Shown: positions 49,201 through 60,750 of the stretch, in pieces | How the letters are laid out: the number at the start of each line of letters is the position of its first letter | Numbering within the stretch: the stretch's first letter is position 1 | Position numbers and translations under genes: made by a program | Assembly: GCA_029582155.1 (NCBI GenBank) | Contig: CM055903.1 | Location: 35,878,353 to 35,942,352 of the forward strand | Direction: 5' to 3' | From: Panopea generosa | Taxonomy: Eukaryota; Mollusca; Bivalvia; Adapedonta; Hiatellidae | Length of the DNA stretch: 64,000 nt | The notes under the pieces: generated by a model | What the model was told of the DNA's origin: nothing | Database searches by the model: none | The model's input: the letters and a program-made list of their open reading frames with translations, nothing else

Positions 49201-51765
49201 CAATTGGTTAAGATATGGGGCTGATTTATACGGTCGCCTCGCTGCATGTACTTAAACAATTGGTAAATATATGGTGCTGATTGATACGGTCGCCTCTCTG
49301 CAAGTACTTAAACAATTGGTTAAGATATTGGGCTGATTTATACGGTCGCCTCGCTGCAAGAACTTAAACACTTGGTTAATATATGGTGCTGATTGATACG
49401 GTCGCCTCTCTGCAAGTACTTAAACAATTGGTTAAGATATTGGGCTGATTTATACGGTCGCCTCGCTGCAAGAACTTAAACAATTGGTTAAAATATGGTG
49501 CTGATGTATACGGTCGCCTCTCTGCAAGTTCTAAAAACAATTGCTTAATATAGGTGGCTGATTTATACGTCGCCTCTCTACAAGTACTTAACAATTGGTT
49601 AATATATGGTGCTGGTTTATACGGTGGCATCGCTGAAAGTAATTAAACAATTGCTTAGTATATTGGGCTGATTCATACAGTCGCCACTCTGCAAGTTCTT
49701 AAACGATTGTTAAATGTATTTTGCTGATTGATACGGTAGCCACTCTGCAAGTTCTTAAAGAATTGGTTAATATATGGGGCTGATTTATATATTCGACTCT
49801 CTGCAATTAGTGAAACAATTGGTTAATATATGGGGTTGAATTATACGGACGCCTCGCTGCAAATACATAAACATTTTTTTAATATATGGGGCTGCTTTAT
49901 ATTGTCGCCTCTCTGCAAATACTTTAACAATTGCTTTATATATGGGACTTATTTATTCGGTCGCCTCTCTGCAAGTACTTAAACAATTGGTTAATATATG
50001 TCGCTAATTTATACCGTCGCATCGCTGCAAGTACTTAAACAATTGCTTAATAAATGGGTCTGATTTATACAGTCGCCATTCTGCAAGGTCTTAAATAATT
50101 GGTTAATGTATTGGGCTAATTTATAGGTCGCCTGGCTGCAAGGACTTAATCAATTAGTTAATATATGGAGCTGTTTTATGTCGCCTCTCTATAAGTACTT
50201 CAATAAGTGGTTTATATATGTTGCTGATTTATACGGTCGCCTCTCTGCAAGTACTTAAACAATTGGTTAATATATGGTGCTGATTTATACGATGGCACCG
50301 CTGCTAGTACTTAAACAATTGCTTAATATATTGGGCTGATTTATACAGTCGTCATTCTTCAAGTTCTTAAACAATTAGTTAATGTATTGGGATTATTTAT
50401 ACGATCGCCACTCTGCAAGTTCTTAAAGAATTGGTTAATATATGGGGCTAATTGATACAATCGAATCTCTGTAATTAGTGAAACAATGGGTTAATATATG
50501 GAGTTGATTTATACGGACGTCTCGCTGCAAGTACATAAACAATTTGTTAATATATGGGGCTGCTTTATATTGTCGCCTCTCTACAAGTACTTAAACAATT
50601 CGTTAATTTATGGTGCTGATTTATACGGTTGCATCGCTGCAAGTACTTAAACAATTGCTTAATATATGTTGCTGATTTATACGGTCGCCTCTCTGCAAGT
50701 ACTTAAACAATTGGTTAATATATGGTGCTGATTTATACGATGGCATTGCTGCTAGTACTTAAACAATTGCTTAATATATTGGGCTGATTTATACAGTCGT
50801 CATTCTTCAAGCTCTTAAACAATTAGTAAATGTATTGGGATTATTTATACGATCGCCACTCTGCAAGTTCTTAAAGAATTGGTTAATATATGGGGCTAAT
50901 TGATACATTCGACTCTCTATAATTAGTGAATCAATGGGTAATATATGGAGTTGATTTATACGGACGTCTCGCTGCAAGTACATAAACAATTTGTTAATAT
51001 ATGGGGCTGCTTTATATTGTCGCCTCTCTACAAGTACTTAAACAATTCGTTAATTTGTGGTGCTGATTTATACGGTTGCCTCGCTGCAAGTACTTAAACA
51101 ATTGGTTAACATATGGTGCTGATTTATACGGCCGCATCGCTGCGAGTACTTAAACAATTGATTAATATATTAGGCTGATGTATACGGTCACATCGCTGCA
51201 AGTACTTAAACAATTGATTAGTTAATACGGTCTCGTCGCTGCATCTACTTAAAGAATTGGTTAATATATCTGTCTGATTTATACGGTCGACTTTTTGAAA
51301 GTACTTAAACAATTGGTTAATAAATTGGACTGTTTAATGCGCTTTCCTTGCTGCAAGTACTTAAAGCATTGATAAAGATATGCGGCTGATTTATACGGTC
51401 GCCTCGCTGCAAGTACTTAAACAATTGGTTAATATATGGTACTGATTTATACAGTCGCCTCTCTGCAATTACTTAAATAATTGGTTAATATATTTGGCAG
51501 ATATATGCGGTCGCATCGCTGCAACAACTTAAACAATTGGTTAATATATGGCGCTGATTTATACATTCGCCTCTCTGCAAGTAGTGAAACAATTGGTTAA
51601 TATATGGGGTTGGTGTATACGGACGCCTCGCTGCAAGTACATAAACAATTGGTTAATATATGTGGCTGATTTATACATTCGTCTCCCTGCAAGTAGTGAT
51701 ACAATTAGTTAATACATGGGGTTGATTTATACGGACGCCTCTCTGCAATAACTTAAACATTACTT
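46221..51765. repeat. 56 bp minisatellite (about 98 units)
   Basis: The core is gcaagtacttaaacaattgg followed by 'ttaatatatggggctgat' and 'ttatacggtcgcctcgct'. Units at 46240-47000 carry 'ggctactttat', later ones 'ggctgatttat'. A block at about 48430-48720 contains alternating 'cttctctgcaagtagagaa' units, and about 48750-49080 recurs near 49180-49560. Antisense frames such as INQPHILTNCLSTCREAT are shadows. Confidence 0.97.
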
Positions 51766-51898
51766 AAAGACTCTGGGCGCTGCCATATTGAAACGTCACG
51801 ATCACGTGTTAAAAACACAGCATTCGCCACATGGAGGTTGCGATTGTTTTTCTAAACAGTTCATCATGGGAATGTACAAATCGTTATTGATATTAAAA
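51766..51898. other. Short unique spacer
   Basis: Left flank of the SINE; no other feature. Confidence 0.35.
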
Positions 51899-51907
51899 CC
51901 AAGTCAT

Positions 51908-51939
<32 letters not shown>

Positions 51940-52184
51940 AATGGGGTTTAACGCCATTTTCAACACATTTCAGGTTATATATGGCATATCCAGTTTTACT
52001 GGTGGAGGAAGACTGAGTCAGACTGAGTAGAACCACCGTCCTTCCGCAAGTAACTGGAAACTTTCTCACATAAAGTTTTTGGAGCGAGCGGGACTCGAAC
52101 CTACGACCATAGCGGTGAGAGGTAAATGATCTTGAGACGGCGCCTTAGACCACTCGGCAACGGAGGACCCCTCCAAGTCATGTT
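51899..52184 (-). mobile_element. Full-length SINE with 12 bp target-site duplication (tRNA-Leu-like head)
   Basis: The element reads on the minus strand from 52172 to 51911. The head resembles a tRNA-Leu, with A box (GTTGCCGAGTGG) at 52150-52160 and B box (GGTTCGAGTCC) at 52091-52101. The body contains cggaaggacggtggttctac and cttcctccaccagtaaaact. The tail is tgttgaaaatggcgttaaac, followed by a run of about 28 A on the minus strand. The 12 bases ccaagtcatgtt occur at 51899-51910 and 52173-52184, a perfect target-site duplication. The anticodon stem does not pair, so the head is not a working tRNA. It is the clearest intact insertion in the window. Confidence 0.93.
52091..52160 (-). promoter_or_regulatory. 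Internal RNA polymerase III promoter (A and B boxes) of the minus-strand SINE
   Basis: The B box GGTTCGAGTCC at 52091-52101 matches the consensus well; the A box region lies at 52150-52160. Spacing is that of a long-variable-arm tRNA. Whether it is still active cannot be judged from sequence. Confidence 0.6.
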
Positions 52185-52984
52185 CCGACCAGTTTCCGGC
52201 TGTAATAATTGAGTGTGACGTTTCAATGCAAGAATTGAGATAACTATGAATTGTTATTTGCATATTTAATCAGGAAAGAAATATGGTAATGCCTTAAATC
52301 AAAGAATTTTCTAAAATTCCTTGCGTAAATGAAGTCTTGAAACTGATCTTTTTTGACAATTTATCGCCGTTTCTGACAGATTCCTACCGAGTTAGTGTAA
52401 ATCATGTTTTTATAATTATCATAATATGCTGAACCCATAACAATGAAAATAATAACAAAATTAAAGAGCTACAGTTGTTTATTTTATTCGATACAACAGA
52501 AATATAAAGATAGTTTACTGGTGTGACATATTTTCAGCACGTCGTCAGAATCAGACATATACATGTATCGCCGAATGCACAAGTTTTGGAAAAACAGTAA
52601 TTTTTAACTGTTGTTTTTAAAAATAATATATCAACAAATTAATTTAAAATATGGATACAAATTATTTTAAAATATATCATTATCACAGTAGTAAATTGTA
52701 TAGAACATAGCAGTAAGTACGTTAGACAATATATAAGTTGAGTTTTTTTCTAAATATGCAAATGGCAATACATAATGATTGAGATCAGTACATTTAAACA
52801 TCAAAGCTACTATCAGGCACACCTGCAGCCAGGAATTTGCTGTGGCAGCACCCTGTACAAGAAACCAAACTTACACATTCATTCACTTTAATTGCCATAT
52901 CGCTTATAAGACCTAACCATTGGATGCTTTTGAAAAGCAGCCAACTTGTTTACAACAGATCTTTACAAAATAATGAGTACACCT
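52185..52984. other. Unassigned AT-rich spacer
   Basis: Nothing supported. Confidence 0.3.
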
Positions 52985-55900
52985 CTCATTTACTTTAACC
53001 ATCTGTACCCACTACGCATTCCGAATACATAACACACAAATCATTATCTTCAACCATGTCTAAGTACCACTCATTTCTAAATAGAACACCCAACTCTTTG
53101 ATTTAAAGATATATACTCAAAACTCATTTATATATAGAATACCAAACTTCTTAACTTTTAACTATATATATTCACCATTCATTTATATTTAGAACACACT
53201 TTTCGTTAATTTTAACCATCTATATATATATTTATATACACACATTATACATCATTTCTATATAAAACTCATTACTCCTTAACTTCAATTATATTTTCTC
53301 ACCAATCCTTTATATAAAGAACATACTACTCCTTAACTTTAACCATCTTTAATAACCAATTATTTCTATACAGAACTTACTACTTAACGTTAACCATCTA
53401 TAATCACCACCCATTTCTATATAGAACTTACTACTAATCGTTTATCATGTATACTCTCCACTCATTTCTATATAGAACTTACTATTTAACGTATTCCATC
53501 TATACTCTCCATTCATTTCTATATAGAACTTACTACTTAACGTTAACCATCTTTACTTACCACCCATTTCTATATAGAACTTACTACTTAACGTTTATCA
53601 TGTATACTCTCCACTTATTTCTATATAGCACTTACTACTTAACGTTAATCATCTATACTCTCCACTCATTTCTATATAGAGTTTTATACTTCACTTTAAA
53701 CATCTATATTCACCACTCATTTCTATATTGAACACAAGTCTCCTTAACTTTAATAAACTATACTCAACTGTCATGTCTATATAGTACACACTATATTTCA
53801 ACTTTAACCATCTATACTCACCACTCATTTCAATATATAACATACTACTCCATAACTTTTACCATCTATGCTAACCACTCATTTCTAAACAGAACACACT
53901 TCACCTTAAATTGAACTATCTATATTCATCACTCATTTATATCTAGAACACACTTCTCGTTAACTTTAACCATCTATATATATATAAAAAATGATACCAC
54001 TCATTTTTATATAGAATTCGTTACTCCTTAATTTCAACCATCTTTGCTCACCAATCATTTATATATAGAACATACTACTTATGAACTTTAACCACCTTTA
54101 CTCACGACATATTTCTATGTAAAACATACTACTTAATTTTAACCATCTATACTCACCAATTATTTCTCTATAGAAAACCCTTCTCCTTTAGTTTATTCAT
54201 CACTCATTTCTATATAGAACTCACTACCATCTATAATCACCACTGATTTTTATTTAAAACTAACAACGTAACTTTAACCATCTATACTCATTTCTACATA
54301 GAACACACGACGTCATTTTAACCATCTATATTCACAACTCATTCCTAAATAGAAAACACTGCTTAACTTTAACCATCTATACTCATTATTCATTTCTACA
54401 TAGAACACACTGCTTAACTTTAACCATCTATACTCATTACTCATTTCTACATAGAACGCACTGCTTAACTTTAACCATCTATACTCACTACTCATTTCTA
54501 CATAGAACGCACTATTTAACATTAACCATCTATACTCACCACACATTTCTACATAAAAAACACTTCTTAACTTTAACCATCTATACTTACCACTCATTCA
54601 ACAAAGAACACATTACTGAACTTTAACAATATATACTCACCACTCATTTCTACATTGAATACACTACTTAACTATGACCATCTATACTCACCACTCATTT
54701 CTACATAGATAACATTACTGATATTTAACTACATATACTCACCAATCATTTCTACATTGAACACACTGCTAAACTTTAACCATCTATACTCGCCACTCAT
54801 TTCTACATAGAACACACTGCTTAACTTTAACCATCTAAACTCACAACTCATTTCTACATAAAACACACAACTTAACTTTAACCATCTATACTTACCACTC
54901 ATTTCTTAATAGAACTTACTACTAAATTTTAACCATCTATACTCACCAATCATTTCTACAAAGAACACACTACATAAGTTTAAACATAAATACTCATTCA
55001 TTTCTGCATAGAAAACACTACTTAACTCTAACCACATTTACTCACTACTCATTTCTACATAAAACACACTACTTAACTTAAACAATGTATACTCACCACT
55101 CATTTCTAAATATAACTCACTACTTAACTTTAACCACCTATATTCACCACTTATTTCTACTTAGAACACACTAATTAAGTTTAACCATCCATACTCATCA
55201 TTCATTTCTGCATAGAACAGACCACTTAACTATAACCATCTATACTCATCGCTCATTTCTACATAGAACACTCCATAACATTAACCACCTATACTCGCCA
55301 CTCATTTCTACATAAAACAACCTATTCTCATCACTCATTTCTACATTAAACACACTACTTAACTTTAACCATATATACTCATCATTCATTTCTACATAGA
55401 ACACACTGTTTAACTTTAACCATCTGTACTCACCACTCATCTCTATATAGAACAAGCTTCTAAACTTTGACCACTTATACTCACCACTCATCTCTACAAT
55501 GAACACTCTGGTTAGCTTTAACTATCTATACTGACCACTCATTTCTACAATGAACACACTGTTTAACTTTAACCATCTATACTTACCACTCATCTCTATA
55601 TAGAACAAGCTTCTAAACTTTGACCCCCTATACTCACCACTCATTTCTACAATGAACACACTGTTTAACTTGAACCATCTATACTCACCATTCCTTTTTA
55701 CAATAAACACTCTGCTTAACTTTGACCACCTATATTCACCACTCATTTCTACATAGAACACACTGCTTAACTTTGACCACCTATATTCATCACTCATTTC
55801 TACATAGAACACACAGCTAAACTTTGACCATCTATACTCACCACTCATTTCTACATAGAAAACACTGCTCAACATTGTTCATCTATGGTCATCACTCATT

Positions 55901-57437
55901 TCTACATAGAATACACTGCTTAACTTTGACCACATATACTCACCACTCATTTCTACATAGAACACACTGCTTAACTTTGACCACCTAAACTCACCACTCA
56001 TTTCTACATAGAACACACTGCTTAACTTTGACCACCTATACTCACCACTCATTCCTTCATATAACAAACTGCTTAACTTTGACCATCTATACTCACCACT
56101 AATTTCTACATAGAACACACTACTTAACTTTGACCACCTATACTCACCACTCATTCCTTCATATAACAAATTGCTTAACTTTGACCACCTATACTCACCA
56201 CTCATTCCTTCATATAACAAACTGCTTAACTTTGACCATCTATACTAACCACTCATTTCTACATAGAACACACTACTTAACTTTGACCACCTATACTCAC
56301 CACTTATTTCTACAAAGAACACACCGCTTAATTTTAACCATCTATGATCATCACTCATTTCTACATAGAACACACTGCTTAATTTTAACCATCTATACTC
56401 ACTACTCATTTGTACATAGAACACACTGCTTAATTTTAACCATCTATACTCACCACTCATTTCTACATAGAACACACTGCTTAACATTGACCATTTATGG
56501 TCATCACTCATTTCTACATAGAATACACTGCTTAACTTTGACCACCTATACTTACCACTCATTTCTACATAGAATACACTGCTTAACTTTGACCACCTAA
56601 ACTCACCACTCATTTCTACATAGAACACACTGCTTAACTTTGACCATCTATACTCACCACTCATTCCTTCATATACGAACTGCTTAACTTTGACCATCTA
56701 TACTCACCACTCATTTCTACATAGAACACACTACTTAACTTTAACCATCTTTACTCACCACTCATTTCTATATAGAACACACTACTTAACTTTAACTACA
56801 TATACTCATCACTCATTTCTACATAGAACACACTGCTTGACTTTTACCATCTAAACTCACGACTCATTTCTACATAGAACACACTGCTTAACTCTAACCA
56901 TCTATACTCATCACTCATTTCTACATAGAACACACTGCTTAACTCTAACCATCTATACTCGTGACTTATTTTTACATAGAACACACTGCTTAACTTTAAC
57001 CATCTATACTCGTGACTTATTTTTACATAGAACACACTGCTTAACTTTAACAATCTATACTCGTAACTTATTTTTACATAGAACACACTGCTTAACTTTA
57101 ACCATCTATACTCGTGACTTATTTTTACATAGAACACACTGCTTAACTTTAACCATCTATACTCGTGACTTATTTTTACATAGAACACACTGTTTAACTT
57201 TAACAATCTATACTCGTAACTTATTTTTACATAGAACACACTGCTTAACTTTAACCATCTATACTCGTGACTTATTTTTACATAGAACACACTGCTTAAC
57301 TTTAACCATCTATACTAGTGACTTATTTTTACATAAAATACACTGCTTAACTTTAACCATCTATACTCGTGACTTATTTCTATATAGAACACACTGCTTA
57401 ACTTTAACCATCTATACTCATGACTCATTTCTACATA

Positions 57438-57740
57438 TACCGCGGCGTGGTCTAGTGGTAGAGCGTCCGCATCGCATGTGGAAGGTCGTGGGTTCAATCC
57501 CCGACCGGGTCATACCAAAGACTTTAAAAATGGTACTAGAAGCTTCCTCGCTTGACGTTTAGCATATAGAGGAGAGTTCTAGGTCTGGTCGGCCCGATGT
57601 CAGTATAATGTGACTGGGTGGGGTATCATACCATGTGTCTGCGGCATGATACTCCAGTGTGACAGCGCTTAGAATACTGTCTCAAGTATACACCGTCGCG
57701 ATATGACTGAAAAACTGTTGAAAGCGACGCTAAACACCAT

Positions 57741-57780
<40 letters not shown>
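57438..57780 (+). mobile_element. SINE copy 1 (tRNA-Ala-like head, 13 CAA units)
   Basis: The head has A box TGGTCTAGTGG (57448-57458) and B box GGTTCAATCCC (57491-57501). The anticodon arm is tRNA-Ala(CGC)-like. This copy has A where the others have C just before the anticodon loop core. The body ends gaaagcgacgctaaacacca, then (CAA)13. It is flanked by catttctacata on both sides (57426-57437 and 57781-57792), a target-site duplication within the satellite monomer. The acceptor stem does not pair, so it is not a tRNA gene. Confidence 0.92.
57448..57501 (+). promoter_or_regulatory. Internal RNA polymerase III promoter boxes of SINE copy 1
   Basis: A box TGGTCTAGTGG and B box GGTTCAATCCC are separated by 32 bases, as in a tRNA gene. 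The same boxes recur in copies 2-4 at the matching positions. Confidence 0.65.
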
Positions 57781-57782
<2 letters not shown>

Positions 57783-57985
57783 TTTCTACATAGAACACAC
57801 TGCTTAACTTTAACCATCTATAATCATGGTGCACGTGATTTAGTGAGAGCACTTAACCATGATCGGAGGGTCTTGAGTTCTTAACTTTGACCATCTATAC
57901 TCACCGCTCATTACTACATAGAACAGACTATATAGAACACACTGCTTAACTTTAACCATCTATACTCATGACTCATTTCTACATA

Positions 57986-58288
57986 TACCGCGGCGTGGTC
58001 TAGTGGTAGAGCGTCCGCCTCGCATGTGGAAGGTCGTGGGTTCAATCCCCGACCGGGTCATACCAAAGACTTTAAAAATGGTACTAGAAGCTTCCTCGCT
58101 TGACGTTTAGCATATAGAGGAGAGTTCTAGGTCTGGTCGGCCCGATGTCAGTATAATGTGACTGGGTGGGGTATCATACCTTGTGTCTGCGGCATGATAC
58201 TCCAGTGTGACAGCGCTTAGAATACTGTCTCAAGTATACACCGTCGCGATATGACTGAAAAATTGTTGAAAGCGACGCTAAACACCAT

Positions 58289-58337
<49 letters not shown>
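57986..58337 (+). mobile_element. SINE copy 2 (16 CAA units)
   Basis: Nearly identical to copy 1, starting 548 bases later. It has the normal CTCGCAT anticodon loop and (CAA)16, and carries ccttgtg where copy 1 has ccatgtg. It has the same flanking duplication as copy 1, showing that it was copied with its flanks rather than inserted anew. Confidence 0.92.
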
Positions 58338-58339
<2 letters not shown>

Positions 58340-58542
58340 TTTCTACATAGAACACACTGCTTAACTTTAACCATCTATAATCATGGTGCACGTGATTTAG
58401 TGAGAGCACTTAACCATGATCGGAGGGTCTTGAGTTCTTAACTTTGACCATCTATACTCACCGCTCATTACTACATAGAACAGACTATATAGAACACACT
58501 GCTTAACTTTAACCATCTATACTCATGACTCATTTCTACATA

Positions 58543-58845
58543 TACCGCGGCGTGGTCTAGTGGTAGAGCGTCCGCCTCGCATGTGGAAGGTCGTGGGTTC
58601 AATCCCCGACCGGGTCATACCAAAGACTTTAAAAATGGTACTAGAAGCTTCCTCGCTTGACGTTTAGCATATAGAGGAGAGTTCTAGGTCTGGTCGGCCC
58701 GATGTCAGTATAATGTGACTGGGTGGGGTATCATACCTTGTGTCTGCGGCATGATACTCCAGTGTGACAGCGCTTAGAATACTGTCTCAAGTATACACCG
58801 TCGCGATATGACTGAAAAACTGTTGAAAGCGACGCTAAACACCAT

Positions 58846-58924
<79 letters not shown>
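58543..58924 (+). mobile_element. SINE copy 3 (26 CAA units)
   Basis: 557 bases after copy 2. The body is nearly identical and the tail has expanded to (CAA)26, which on the complementary strand reads as a long polyvaline frame of no significance. Confidence 0.92.
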
Positions 58925-58926
<2 letters not shown>

Positions 58927-59129
58927 TTTCTACATAGAACACACTGCTTAACTTTAACCATCTATAATCATGGTGCACGTGATTTAGTGAGAGCACTTAA
59001 CCATGATCGGAGGGTCTTGAGTTCTCAACTTTGACCATCTATACTCACCGCTCATTACTACATAGAACAGACTATATAGAACACACTGCTTAACTTTAAC
59101 CATCTATACTCATGACTCATTTCTACATA

Positions 59130-59454
59130 TACCGCGGCGTGGTCTAGTGGTAGAGCGTCCGCCTCGCATGTGGAAGGTCGTGGGTTCAATCCCCGACCGG
59201 GTCATACCAAAGACTTTAAAAATGGTACTAGAAGCTTCCTCGCTTGACGTTTAGCATATAGAGGAGAGTTCTAGGTCTGGTCGGCCCGATGTCAGTATAA
59301 TGTGACTGGGTGGGGTATCATACCTTGTGTCTGCGGCATGATACTCCAGTGTGACAGCGCTTAGAAAACTGTCTCAAGTATACACCGTCGCGATATGACT
59401 GAAAAATTGTTGAAAGCGACGCTAAACACCATACAACAACAACAACAACAACAA
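59130..59454 (+). mobile_element. SINE copy 4 (7 CAA units)
   Basis: 587 bases after copy 3, with the shortest tail (CAA)7 and a private change (agaaaactg for agaatactg). It is followed by satellite and then the complete second SINE rather than its truncated form. Confidence 0.92.
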
Positions 59455-59498
59455 CATTTCTACATAGAACACACTGCTTAACTTTAACCATCTATAAT

Positions 59499-59700
59499 CA
59501 TAGTGCACGTGATTTAGTGAGAGCACTTAACCATGATCGGCGGGTCTTGAGTTCAATCCTCCGCCATGGCTATAAGTGAATTCCTTTAGAAAGACACTTT
59601 TTTTTCAACACATGCTTAGCACTGGCTTTAACCAGGAAGACTTCGAGTGTGATTTGCTTAAGTTGTGAAAACTTGTATCATAATCGAAGTAAAAAAAAAA
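59499..59700 (+). mobile_element. Second SINE family, longest copy (poly-A tail)
   Basis: The tRNA-like start tagtgcacgtgatttagtga has B box GAGTTCAATCC at 59549-59559. The body contains attcctttagaaagacactt and gcttagcactggctttaacc, ending in ten A at 59691-59700. It is flanked by imperfect satellite monomers (taactttaaccatctat before, taagtttaaactgtctat after), consistent with insertion into the array. The tail differs from that of the CAA-tailed SINE. Confidence 0.7.
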
Positions 59701-60750
59701 TAAGTTTAAACTGTCTATGCTCATCATTCATTTCTCCATAGAACACACTGCTTAACTGTAACCATCTATACTCACCACTCATTTCTACATAGAACACACT
59801 GCTTAACTCTAACCATCTATACTCACCACGCATTTCTACATAGAACACACTGCTTAACTTTAACCATCTATACTAGTCATTCATTTCTACATAGAACACA
59901 CTGCTTAACTGTAACCATCTATACTCACCACGCATTACTACATAGAACACACTGCTTAACTTTAACCATCTATACTCGTCATTCATTTCTCCATAGAACA
60001 CACTGCTTAACTTTAACCATCTATATTCGTCATTCATTTCTACATAGAACACACTGCTTAACTTTAACCATCTATACTCGTCATTCATTTCTACATAGAA
60101 CACACTGCTTAACTTTAACCATCTATACTCATCATTCATTTCTATATAGAACACACTGCTTAACTTTAACCATCTATACTCGTCATTCATTTCTCCATAG
60201 AACACACTGCTTAACTTTAACCATCTATACTCACCACGCATTTCAACATAGAACACACTGCTTAACTTTAACCATCTATACTCACCACGCATTTCTACAT
60301 AGAACACACTGCTTAACTTTAACCATCTATACTCACTACGTATTTCTACATAGAACACACTGCTTAACTTTAACCATCTATACTCACTACGCATTTCTAC
60401 ATAGAACACACTGCTTAACTTTAACCATCTATACTCGTCATTCATTTCTACATAACACACACTGCTTAACTTTAACCATCTATACTCATCATTCATTTCT
60501 ACATAGAACACACTCATTTCTACATAGAACACACTCATTTCTACATAGAACACATTGCTTAATTTTGACCATCTTTACTCTTCATTCATTGCTTTATCGA
60601 ACACACTTCTCTTTAATCTTTATCATGTATATATGTTTCTCATTTTTATATAGAAAACATTTTTTCTTAACTAAGTCCGTATATACTCATCCGTTATTCC
60701 TGTAATTTATTCCTTTTAACTCCGACTCTCTATACATATAACTTTCTTTC

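Larger units (their letters stand above)
57438..59700 (+). repeat. Higher-order repeat: SINE, satellite and second-SINE fragment (4 copies, 548-587 bp)
   Basis: Each unit has SINE, (CAA)n, one 51 bp-type segment, a fragment of a second SINE, further satellite, then the next SINE. Copies 1-3 share the same truncation of the second SINE (57825-57879, 58383-58436, 58970-59023). Copy 4 leads into the longer version at 59499-59700. Length differences come mostly from CAA number. Confidence 0.92.
52985..60750. repeat. 51 bp minisatellite with interior SINE insertions (about 120 units)
   Basis: The core is tacatagaacacactgctta followed by 'actttaaccatctatactcaccactcatttc'. Left (52985-54300) and right (60580-60750) ends are strongly diverged and vary in length, while the centre (54300-57430 and 59705-60540) is uniform. 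Subtypes are 'cttcatataacaaactgc' near 56.0-56.7 kb and 'cgtgacttatttttac' near 56.9-57.4 kb. It is interrupted by the SINE higher-order repeat at 57438-59700. Confidence 0.95.

Noticed and set aside
52082-52165. tRNA-Leu gene on the minus strand, and the overlapping frame VAEWSKAPSQDHLPLTAM
   Set aside because: The anticodon stem is unpaired and the sequence is the head of a SINE with target-site duplication. The frame is a known by-product of tRNA-derived sequence.
57626-58961. Polyvaline-containing frames on the minus strand
   Set aside because: They are the complement of the SINE CAA tails.
57448-59200. Four tRNA genes
   Set aside because: The heads have A and B boxes but the acceptor stems do not pair, and they continue into SINE bodies with CAA tails.
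54313-60553. Minus-strand frames with EYRWLKLSSVFYVEM repeats (up to 226 codons)
   Set aside because: They follow the 51 bp satellite exactly and are interrupted by SINEs and odd-length monomers; no start or splice context.
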